From NCBI GenBank assembly GCA_003344405.1, contig NOWV01000333.1, positions 1 to 46,504 of the forward strand: a DNA stretch of 46,504 nucleotides. Direction: 5' to 3'. A program made the translations under genes and the position numbers. Positions 1-11,000 of the stretch are shown here, in pieces. The notes below the pieces were generated by a model that searched no databases, had not been told where the DNA came from, and saw only the letters and a list, made by a program, of their open reading frames with translations. The DNA comes from Trichoplax sp. H2. Its lineage: Eukaryota > Placozoa > Uniplacotomia > Trichoplacea. Within the stretch, counting starts at the first letter, position 1; every line of letters starts with the position of its first letter.

Positions 1-2908
1 TTTTCATACCCACACGATAAGTTTTGCTATCTAAATTTAAAATTTTGATCAATATAAAAATTAAGGCAAATTTAGCTACTACAAGGGATTGATATAATCG
101 ACAAAGGTGAGAAAAATTATACTGATTTTCTGCTATTATTAAAAAATCATCAGTGCAATAAATGTAAGTAAGAAATGTTAGACATTAAACTATTTAAAAG
201 GATTCGCATAATTAATAAAATAAGAAAATCTTGGATATTTAGCTATTAAAACAATTTCGTAACATAATTGATGTATAGAAGAAAATGTAGTTAATTTGAT
301 ATCAAAAGGAATTCAAAATAGAATCAATACGAAGAGCAATGATCATTTAACCATTAAAAACAACTCTAGGCATTGATTATTTAGAATCTACGCTAATTGT
401 CGTGCTTTGATTGCATAATATTTACTTCTATCCTTATTATCGGTATATAAATGTGCAACGTAAATTAGAATAAATCTACTAATATATTAAGTCAAATAGA
501 TTAATGTAAAAGGAAAAAGCAAGGCTGCTATGATTCTGTTTGTTGGTAATATACTTTATTTACAGTTATCAGAATAGCTGGCCAATACCCTCGACTATAA
601 TCAGAATAGGAAATATTGAGTATAGTATGATTCGTAGAAAAAACTGTAGAAAGCAAGGTAGCAGTGTTAAGCAAAATATTGTATTGTATTCAATTCGTAA
701 AGGCAGTGGCTAGAACAAATGCGATAATTTCTAATTGTACACAAAAATTCTTGACAATGGCAGGCATATTTATTATCTCAAACAAAATGACATATGATAA
801 AAATTGCTATCTAAAGCAATTTAGGAGTAATTGAATTGATTAGAATAAAAGCGAAATTTTGTAGAATTAATTTCATCAATTATTGAAAAGTGAAAATGTA
901 TAATAAACTTCCAAATTAATATATAAATTCTTTTACGAAGATTTAATTGATAGAATTACAACGAAAATTGGTAGCATTAATTTAGTAAATTCTTGAAGTT
1001 GAATTTATGGCCAGATTGAGATTACTATCGTGGAAGTAAAATTTCATAGTCTCATTCATAAACATTTTATACGGACAGTATGCATCGTTTGATGATATAT
1101 CATAAAATGAAATAGAAGTTAAAACTGATAATACTGGCGCTGAAAGGAAGGCTATATATTAGCTACTTCTAATTATTAGAACATCGATTAACTATCAAGG
1201 TGGATGTATTTATAAAATTAATTTATTGTTATATTGACGATAGAAATTCTCATTGCGGAAGAAAACTATTCTAACCCGTATGCAGTCATATAATATATCG
1301 TCTGATGATAAAAGTCAGCCTGGAATATCATAATGTTAATTATCGATATCTTCAGAAATGGAAATAGATAGCAAGACCGAAATAAATGTCAATAAAGTAT
1401 CGTTAATGATGCCGTAGACTTTTTATTCCATAAAAGAATAGCACAATTCGTAAATAGAATATCAAATTAAAATTATTAAGATAAACGACAGAATCTATAA
1501 ACTATTATAATGATGAAATAGACTACAATCTAATGATATTGCTTTTTAATACTTTAGAAAAGTTGTTTTAGAATAAAATAATATAAAGAATCGAAACTGG
1601 GGCTTGAACGACTACATAAAAGGGGAATATTCATTAGTCAATGGTACTATTATTGACTCACTCATTTTGGACTAGGGAAATAAAAAATCTTATCAAAAGT
1701 TCTTTTATTTAAACTGTAAATATTTTAAGCTTGGAAAACTACTTTAGAAGAAGTAATCGGTGAGACTAAATAGACCATATAATTGGCTTACACATGTGCA
1801 CATTATGTGAAACGCAATAAAAATTTTTCGTTTTTTAGTTAAAATAGTACTAGAGAATGACATTATTAGACAAACTAAATAATGAATCAAAAAGACTATA
1901 AAAATGGGCCATTACTCCTTTGCTTCTTTAGAAAAAAATTGAAGAGACTCTTGATCAGAAGGATTTAAATTTGAAAGAATGCACCATAGCTGAAGACACA
2001 TTGAGGTGCCTGTAATAATTTATCCGTCCCTTTCATTTGTTAGCTTATTATTATAGATTGCATTGTAGAAGAAAGAATTCCATATCAAAATTAACGTCAA
2101 CAGGGCTTTGAAATAAAAATTATTTCACTTAATGATATTTAAACATGTGTTGGCTAGTTCGCATCAATTTATGCATGTGCAGTGTGTAACATACAGAAAA
2201 TATTTAACTCCAATAATTTGACCTGGGAGTCTCAATAACAAAGTAATATAAAATCAGATATTACTGCTGTGTATTGTATTAAAAAATTTCACGTAGATTT
2301 TTGTCCGTAATTAATGATATTATACTGCTTAATTAAGCAAAGAAAAAGCTAGTGCAGTCTAATGAATACGATTAATGATATAAAGATACACTTTTAGAAA
2401 GACTACTATGGTGTCGCACTTGTGCAGTATTGGCTTTAATGCACTCGTATTCTTCATAAGCTAGAGAAATATTATCCTATCGAATACAATCGCGTCCATT
2501 AATTTGGCCAATGTTAATGCTTTTCTATTGAAGATTAATGTTATTAAGTATAGAAAAGTAAAGATATACATTAAGCTATTTGTTAAGCTCTTAAATGATG
2601 TTTGACTACAGCGCTTTAAGGGCGCAGTTGATCAGGCTATAAAATATTTTTGCCCTCATGCATGCATACCGATACATCATTTTCCGGGAAAAGCTGAATT
2701 GATGATATACAGTAACTTAGTACATGCTAACAATTTCGTATTTCAATTTATGAAATAAAGAAATATTAAAAAGAAACTTTCGAATTTTGTTAACTGTAAT
2801 CATGATATCTTCAATATACTTTAAGTGATATAGATAACAACAATAAATATATTTTGACCGCTATATATTCGTTTTCTCTAGTAGAATTGAGACGCTAATC
2901 AATCTAGA
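1..2908. other. AT-rich region, no gene recognised
   Basis: No stretch here has a splice-compatible open frame resembling a known protein. Stops are dense in all frames. The only structure I see is a weak, diverged ~114-bp duplication near 830-1010: two segments share a GTAG-AATTAATTT...TTGAA core, about 115 bases apart. I also looked for tRNA T-arm motifs and found none that fold into a convincing cloverleaf. Confidence 0.5.
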
Positions 2909-3136
2909 GTCTATTTTTTGTTGTCATTGCAAATTAGCTGGTCTTGGTGTATTCCTTTTCAATATTAGCTTATAAATTAAAAAGATAAAGTAAGCTAGCT
3001 GATATTGCTCCCTTCCTACTAGAGATTAATTCTCTTATCTATTAGTTGATTTTATACATTGAAAAATACTAAATGTTAATATCTAAACGTTGGTTGACTT
3101 TGTTCGTGACTTTGTCTGTGATTATTAATATCCACC
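2909..3136. repeat. Gap-flanking duplicate A (228 bp)
   Basis: Positions 2909-3136 recur at 3288-3515 with one visible substitution (T/C near 3084/3463). The 136-bp block just to the right, 3132-3267, recurs exactly at 4067-4202. The first pair A-B is uninterrupted; in the second the LTR-like element separates A from B. With a 20-N gap at 3268-3287, this looks like two alleles placed in series at a contig join rather than a real tandem duplication. Confidence 0.8.
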
Positions 3137-3267
3137 AAAGAATTGTCATGATAAAAATCGATGTTTACAACGAAGAAGAAAAATGGAGTTTGCCAGCCGA
3201 TGTGCATTTGTTACTTAACTAAACTTGCCTAATCTAAACTAATTTAGATTACCCTAGATAAGTAACA

Positions 3268-3287
3268 NNNNNNNNNNNNNNNNNNNN
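3268..3287. other. Assembly gap (20 N)
   Basis: Exactly 20 N, most likely a fixed-size placeholder for an unresolved join. The sequence on both sides is duplicated (2909-3267 against 3288-3515 and 4067-4202). Confidence 0.95.
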
Positions 3288-3515
3288 GTCTATTTTTTGT
3301 TGTCATTGCAAATTAGCTGGTCTTGGTGTATTCCTTTTCAATATTAGCTTATAAATTAAAAAGATAAAGTAAGCTAGCTGATATTGCTCCCTTCCTACTA
3401 GAGATTAATTCTCTTATCTATTAGTTGATTTTATACATTGAAAAATACTAAATGTTAATATCCAAACGTTGGTTGACTTTGTTCGTGACTTTGTCTGTGA
3501 TTATTAATATCCACC

Positions 3516-4066
3516 TGTGATATATACCAATCACGAAATTCCAAATTTTAGAAAAATAAGGGCTTTATTGAATCTTATACAAAGATTAACTACACAGCTC
3601 TACTCTAGCCGAATACTACTTCTAAAGGCTTCTAGAACGAACTAACAGAATAATCTAAAGTTGCATGCTTTTATACTTTCCGTAGCATTCGCAGCTACAA
3701 TCCGCATGGCAATCTTTTACCTTATTTTACACATAGTTAAATTATTCTTAGTAAGACTATTCTACTGCGGACCATCATTAATCCAATATGGATACGACTA
3801 CAGTACTTACGTAGACATTATTCACACCAGCCAAAGTACAATGAATTAACCGTATCCTAATATATGATTTACAGTTCTATTTTTACCTATAGCCATATTA
3901 GTAACTCAACAGCTTACTGTATATAGTCATCTGTACTCTAGCATAAGAGTCTCTACCACTACAGTCTATAGTTACAGCTACCAAATATCTCTTAGGATAA
4001 ATATCTACCGTACATTATACTAGACATGGCTAACAGTCTACAATCACAATACTAAGTTACATTACA
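3516..4066. mobile_element. LTR-like insertion (solo LTR candidate), 551 bp
   Basis: The element begins TGTGATATAT and ends TTACATTACA, so it has TGT...ACA termini as in retrotransposon LTRs. It is flanked by a 5-bp direct repeat CCACC (3511-3515 and 4067-4071). The matching empty site, with one CCACC, is at 3132-3136, giving a filled/empty comparison inside the window. No protein of a known family is encoded; the open frame at 3661-3849 resembles nothing I recognise. No internal retrotransposon domain or second LTR is adjacent, so a solo LTR is the best fit. The ends also match as a short imperfect inverted repeat (7 of 9), so a small non-autonomous DNA transposon is possible. Confidence 0.65.
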
Positions 4067-4326
4067 CCACCAAAGAATTGTCATGATAAAAATCGATGTT
4101 TACAACGAAGAAGAAAAATGGAGTTTGCCAGCCGATGTGCATTTGTTACTTAACTAAACTTGCCTAATCTAAACTAATTTAGATTACCCTAGATAAGTAA
4201 CAATGACTGAGAAATGCACTTTCAGAATCTTCTAACTATATCTTTATTCTCGAAAATGCAAGTCTAATTTAATATTCAAAATCAATCATTTAAATAGCTA
4301 TTCTAGCCATAAAACCGGTTTACGAT

Positions 4327-4346
4327 NNNNNNNNNNNNNNNNNNNN
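4327..4346. other. Assembly gap (20 N)
   Basis: Exactly 20 N. It directly precedes a 5'-truncated second copy of the LTR-like element, so the join probably fell inside a repeat. Confidence 0.95.
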
Positions 4347-4723
4347 TCGCAGCTACAATCCGCACGGCAACCTTTTACCTTATTTTACACATAGTTAAAT
4401 TATTCTTAGTAAGACTATTCTACTGCGGACCATCATTAATCCAATATGGATACGACTACAGTACTTACGTAGACATTATTCACACCAGCCAAAGTACAAT
4501 GAATTAACCATATCCTAATATATGATTTACAGTTCTATTTTTACCTATAGCCATATTAGTAACTCAACAGCTTACTGTTTATAGTCATCTGTACTCTAGC
4601 ATAGAGTCTCTACCACTACAGTCTATAGTTACAGCTACCAAATATCTCTTAGGATAAATATCTACCGTACATTATACTACACATGGCTAACAGTCTACAA
4701 TCACAATACTAAGTTACATTACA
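4347..4723. mobile_element. Second, 5'-truncated copy of the LTR-like element
   Basis: Positions 4347-4723 match 3689-4066 almost base for base (a few substitutions and one 1-bp indel). The copy ends at the same TTACA terminus and is followed by CCACTACAATT, which differs from the flank of the first copy. Its 5' part is lost in the preceding gap. It is either a separate insertion or a misplaced allele. That CCAC follows both copies leaves the exact 3' boundary slightly uncertain. Confidence 0.7.
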
Positions 4724-4727
4724 CCAC

Positions 4728-6960
4728 TACAATTACTTCTTTTTTTGCAACGTAGTATTTAGGGTTGAAGAGGTAATTACGACATCATTTATGCGAGCAA
4801 TTTTTATAGTCCATTTAGTGATCGCGCAGATTCATCAGATTACAAGAAAGCAGTATGTATGATACTGGCATGGATAAGCCATCGAAACAAACTAGTGGTA
4901 TAGTACTATAAATAGAGCTAGTTTGCTGTCTCAATTTAATAGCTACTTAAGGAGGTAAAAAACATCATGCTGGTTTACCACTATGATGATTGCACTAGAG
5001 TTCTACTGGGTAGTACTAGTAAAAGTACTTTATTTCTTGGAGGGTACTATCTGGAGCTGAATAGTTCTCCGCGATATTGTTTTTACCATCGATTCCTATC
5101 GTCCATTTAGTGATCGCTTAGATTGATCAGATCACAGGAAACTTAGTAGTCCATGGTTTATTAGTTATAGCATAGTAGTACAGTGCTACAAGTATAACAC
5201 TAGTTTACTGAATCAATCTAATGACTACCTAAACAGGTAGAAAAGGATAACTTTGGTTTACCTCTATGACGACTACCCTGAAGTTCTGTTGCTTAGTACT
5301 AGTAAAAGTATTTCAATTTTCTTGCAGAGTACTATCTAGTGTTAAATAGGTCATCACGCCATTTTTTGGCGAGCGATTTCTATCGTCCATTCACTATTTG
5401 CTCAGATTCATCAGATCATAGGAAACTCATAGTCCATGGTTTAGTATAAACAAACTAATGGTATAGTACGACAAACATAACACTAGCTTTCTGCATCAAT
5501 CCAATGACTACCTAAGCAGATAAAAAAAAGGATAACTTTAATTTGCCTCACTCTATAGTTTAGTATTAGCAAATTAGTGGTAACAGTACTACAAGCATAA
5601 CATTCGTTTATTACATCTATCTAATAACTACCTAAGCTGTTAAAGAGGATAGCTTTGGTTTGTCTCGATGATAACTATCCAAGAGCTCTATTGCTTAGTA
5701 CTAACTAGTAAAAGTATTTCATTTCTTGGAAGATACTATTAAGAGTTGAATTGGTGATCACGACATCGTTTTTACTCGTGATTTTTAGAGTAAATACAGT
5801 AATCGTTCAAATTCATCAAATGACAGGAAAGTAAAATATATACAGTACTGTAGCAATGGGCTAACATTGATAAACAACCGTATATAAACAAATTAGTAGT
5901 ACAGACATTACGATAGTTTGCTGTCTTAATCCAATGACTACTTCAGAAGGCGAAAAAGATAATCTTGGTTTGCCTCTATGATGGCTATACTGGAGTTCTA
6001 TTGCTTATTACAAGTAAAAGTACTTCATTTATTGGAGGGTACTATCTAGAGCTAAGTATGTGATCGCGACATCGTTTTTGCCAGCGATTTTTATAGTAAA
6101 TTCAGTAATCGCTCAGATTTATCAGATCACGGCAAAGTAGAATATACTCGTTCAGTTCAGCGATGGGCTAACGTTGATAAACTACCGTATGTAAGCAAAC
6201 TAGTGGTACAGTCCTACAAGTATTACGCTACTTTGCTGTCTCAACCCTATGACTACTTAGGGAGGCGAAAAAGGATAATGTTGCTTTACCTCTATGATGA
6301 TTATACAGGACTTCTATTGCTTACTACGAGCGAAAGTACTTCAATTCTTGGAGGATACTATCTGGAGCTGTATAAGTGATCTAGACATCATTTTTGCCAG
6401 CAATTTTTATAGTATATTCAGTAATCACTCAGATTGATCAGATCGCAAGAAAGTAGAATGTATGTACGAGTATAGTGCAGCGATGGCCTAGCGTCGATAA
6501 ACTTTATCAACAAATTAGTGTTACAGAACCAAGGAGGTAAAAAAAGGATAACTTTAGTTTGCTTGTATGATAACTACCCTGGAGTTCTATTGCTAAGTAC
6601 TAATAACTACTTTATTTCTTGAAGGCTACTATCTATAGCTGAACAGGTGGTCATTGCTATCTTGGCACGTCATCATTTTTGCCAGCAATTTCTATAGTCC
6701 ATTTAGTGATTACTCAGATTTATTAAATTACGGGAAAGTAGAATGTATATTGCGGCGGCAGACTGATATTGATAATGTATATGAGCGTTGTGTTCAACAT
6801 CATACACTAACTATCAAGCATACAAGCAATCATTTGCAAAAATAATGTCACTCACTGCCCATCCTATGAAGTCGTGATGACATCTATTTTATGAGCGATT
6901 GCTATAGTACTTTCAGCTTATGACTGATATTCATCAGATCATGGGAAAGTAAAACCTACG
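4728..6960. repeat. Degenerate ~300-bp tandem repeat, about 7 units
   Basis: Units share a recognisable order: CGACATC-GTTTTTGCCAGCG, then TTTATAGTCCATTCAGTGATCG, CTCAGATTCATCAGATCA, a TACTAGTGGTA-like segment, TAACTTTGGTTTGCCTCTATGA, and TTCTTGGAGGGTACTATCTGGAGCTGA. The ACTATCT landmark recurs near 4755, 5045, 5331, 5734, 6041, 6356 and 6628, spacing roughly 270-400 bp. Units differ by many substitutions and indels, so the array is old. The small open frames inside are repeat shadows. Diverged copies of the same unit lie at 15420-15900. Confidence 0.8.
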
Positions 6961-8055
6961 TACATAGCACGGTTTATCACTAATCTTGACATTAAAAAGC
7001 AGCGTAATAGTAAGTATCTGTAGTGCCGGGTAAATTTTAAGATTCCTTCAGTATTAACTAATTAAGTAATGCTCTAGTTATAAGTATTCTTATTGTGAGA
7101 TAAGATAGTGTTTTGCTAATTCTAACAAATTGATCAAATTGAAGTGAAGTGAAGTAAGCGAGATCTTACAGTATCATACACTAACAAGGGTAAAACAAGT
7201 CTTTTGCAAAAATAATGCCACTAGTTAGGGTTACCTCAATATAAATTCAACGCCACGGATGATATCATTTTAAGAAAATCATCGGGCTATTTTCCTCCGA
7301 TATCTCCTCCTTTAATCTCATCTAGTCATTTTTTTGGCTGTAAGCAATCCACTCATTGTAATATAGACGTACAGTTGAAATTCTATAATCCAGCTAGTGT
7401 TTAACGTCTCTATTAGACCTTCTATCAATTGTTGAAATCGTAATTGGTCAAGTAATTAAAGACGTTAAAAACTAATCAGGAAAATGGGCAAAAGTTTGAT
7501 TGTTTCAATTTCATGAGCAAAGTAGTAATAGCCAGTCTTAAAGTTATATAATTTAGCGCTATGTATCATAGCTGAAATGGAATATCTCAATGAATAGATT
7601 TTGAGTGCCATAAAGGGGCAAAATGTCAGCAACGAATGCAATCAATAGGGTGGCTTTAGTATACTTGAGTTATAGGATTATTCCAGCGTAATGAACTGAT
7701 TATGCCATATATTTAGAATATAAAAATTCAAGCTTTAGTTTAGTTCATTGCAGCTTTTGAATAATTTAATTTAAATAATATAAGGCCAAGAGTTAGCTTT
7801 GATATCATGAAATTATATTTGAGTATCGCAAATTAGTTGCAATACAACTCAACTACGCGGAGTCAAACAAAGTATTTAGCATTAGTTTACAAGGTATTAC
7901 TTAGCTCCATTTTAACATTATAATGAACGAGTACATATTCTAAATCGTAATAGTTAAACTTTTACTTTGCAAACGACTAATCAATCAAGAGTTGACAGAT
8001 TATCGAACAAATTTCAAATGGTGCTTGCAATAGAATTTGTCCGATCATCTTGACA
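6961..8055. other. AT-rich spacer downstream of EPHX2-like gene A
   Basis: No coding exon, RNA gene or clear repeat seen. The 3' UTR of minus-strand gene A should lie just below 8056. I saw no canonical AATAAA close to the stop on the minus strand. Confidence 0.4.
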
Positions 8056-11000
8056 TTAATTAGCTGATACCTTTGGCAACCACTTAGAAAGGACGCGATT
8101 CAACTCAGCCGGACTATGGTAAGGATATTAAAATATCATTACACAATTACCAAATAATGCAAATGCTAACTGATATAGACAATCAAATGCTATGTCTGGA
8201 TAAAATTCAATATTAATTCATACCATTCTGACTGGGTCCAGTGGCCACACAGTAGATTAGCGCGTGTTAAATTAGGCACATATTCCTCCATCCCATTGGT
8301 CAACTCTGGTAGCAAAATAGGATCATACTCGGCGGTCACCATTAACGCCGGCTGATAAATCTAATATATTTGGAAAATTTAAAGTAGAAATAGTCATTCC
8401 TATCGTTATGAAATTGCCGGAATCCTCTTACAGATAAGGACGACAAGATGTGCTAAATAGAGAAGGAAAATGATCTTATTTGACCGTAAACTTTTCAACA
8501 AGTCCTAAACAGTAATAAACCTATTACATCGTCTTGGCATAAAACTGATGAACTCTATATTAAACCTGGAATGATTACCTTTGTCTCCATTTGAGGTCTA
8601 CGACACCTCAATAAGTGCTACTACTATGACGTAAAACTACTAATGTCGCTTAGGGAAAGTCACTGATACTATTGCGTGTATTCTTAAGGCTGCGAATAAT
8701 ATTACAGGAAACTAAATCGTAATATCTAGTTCCCTTAACAACATATTGATAGTAATAATAATACGATATTTTATTGCTTAATCTATTAAAAATATACTAA
8801 AATTATTTCTGATAAGTTATAAAACTGTAACTGATGGCTTTACAGTACTACTAAAATTAGAATATCGTATGCATGTACATTGTACATCATGTCTATCCTT
8901 TATAAATGGATCAATACGATAAAAATACAGCATAAAAATTTGCCTAGAAACTATTTCTGTTAATTGTATAAGAAAATCCGTAAATCATCTTCTAGCGAAA
9001 ATAGATTGAATGAATCACATTACCAAAGATGCTATAAGAAATCAAAACAGAAGATCGAATATTACCTTGTACCGTTCGATACTTTTTATATTATTCCAAT
9101 TTATAGCTTCATTTCGATACCAATTTAAGGGATAACTAAGAATATCAATGACTGATTAAATTATATCGCTACATTATGAAGCTACAATAGTATGAAAATA
9201 CAGTTATTTGTCATGATTTAGTCATAATTTAGTATGTTTTAATTACTGGAAGCCGTTCTTTTTGTAATTTTTCACGCAGTAACTAAATTCTTTATCACTC
9301 ATGAAAGAGCACTTGGGCAATTCATCCGGTAAGCCAGCCAGTAATCCACCTATTAACGAAAGAAAGTAAGATTAGCTAAATAAAAAGAAATCTTTACATC
9401 TAACCAAATGTATCATAACTTGAATAAATAGGTGAAAAACGTAGGTTCATATATTAAATGGGGTGATTCTCAGTATTTTTGCCGATTTTTTTGGATTACG
9501 AGTTTAACTGCATAATTTATTACATTATTAACAAACGCAAAGTTTACTATTCAGTTCCCGTTATAAATCAGATAGCATCAATGTTTATGTACGATATTCG
9601 CTGTGATATATTGATATATTAAACGTGACGATGTTTCTATAGCTCTGTTGATGATTATCCCATTGATTATATAATTTTACGGGTAAAATTGTTATAGCTT
9701 TCTAATAAAAATAGCGTCGTTTATCCTTTCATTCTTGTGATAAAGTAGATAGCATCAACGTCCACAAGATTATCAATTATGATATATACTTTCGATACCT
9801 CTTTTCCTGACAGTGAAAGTCTCCAATTTGATACCCGTTGTATTCTATCATTCCATATGGGATTAAATAACATTTTACGAGGTTAAATTGGCTAGTAAGA
9901 TGATGATTTTGTGAGCATATAAGCTGCCTAGATAATATAATACTACGTACGAATAGAGTTTATAACGCTAGCAGGTATACCTTTGGTGTTGTATCTGAGT
10001 AGATATAGCGCAATGTACGATCAACATCCTTTTCCAGCTCTACTTCAGCAACCCCCTAATTTGTAAAGGATATATGAATAACATAAAATGTTAAACACAA
10101 AAAACGAAATTACTCTTCGGAGTAATTTCATGACAATACATTCAATTATTACTTTACAAAATAAATAATAGTATAGAGTGTTGATGAAAATGATTTCCCA
10201 ATTTCTGTTTAAAATTTATTTGGAAGAATGCTTTCTCGAAATATTTCACACTATATTTTTATATTGTTGCAGTATACCTCATCAAAGAAATATAGGCAGT
10301 AATCAAATTGTTGTGGATCTGCTTGTACTAATTGCGTAAAGTCGTACTCTGGATGAGGCGGAAAATATCCAAGGTTCAGGCTTGCAACCGCCCTGCAATA
10401 GGAAAAAGGAATATTTACTTCTTGAGCAATTTGTAATAATGATCTTCGCTCATTCTTAAATTATTTTAGCGTGACTGTACTAACCAATATGGAAGTTACT
10501 GTACCATATGACAAAATTGACAACTTTTCTTATTCATAAAGTAATTTAACTTACTTGATACGATCAGGAAAGCGTAAAGCTGCTTCCCATACCACAACAC
10601 TACCCCAATCGTGTCCAATGAGGACAGCTTGATGAATATTCTAAAATAATTATGTTAGCATTTAATAATCAAAAACAAGAAACCAATATAGCAAAGTTAA
10701 AGATATTTATTTCTAATCATAACCTACCAAGTTATCCATTAAATCGATAATATCCTACATGAAAATATATTTAGTAGTTAATTAAATTATTGATCTTAAT
10801 AATGAATGTATTGAAACGGTAGATATAAATACTACTACTGTCTTACACATAGATCTCTGATATAGTAAAAGGTTGAATATGTTGAACACACATAGAAACG
10901 GATTATATCGTAATGCTATCTTTTAAACTTCAGCTCCAATCACTTTACTGTCTTACCTGATTAACAAGTTTCATCGAGTAATCATCAATATCTGTTAATA

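Noticed and set aside
1595-1640. tRNA-like GTTCAAGCCCC on the minus strand
   Set aside because: Isolated T-arm resemblance; upstream sequence does not fold as a tRNA.
3661-3849. Open frame inside the LTR-like element as a gene
   Set aside because: 62 codons, hydrophobic by AT-rich composition, no known domain, and lies wholly within the repeat; the second copy carries substitutions without any sign of coding constraint.
6654-6845. Open frame in the ~300-bp repeat array
   Set aside because: It is a reading of one repeat unit plus its flank, and equivalent frames in other units are broken.
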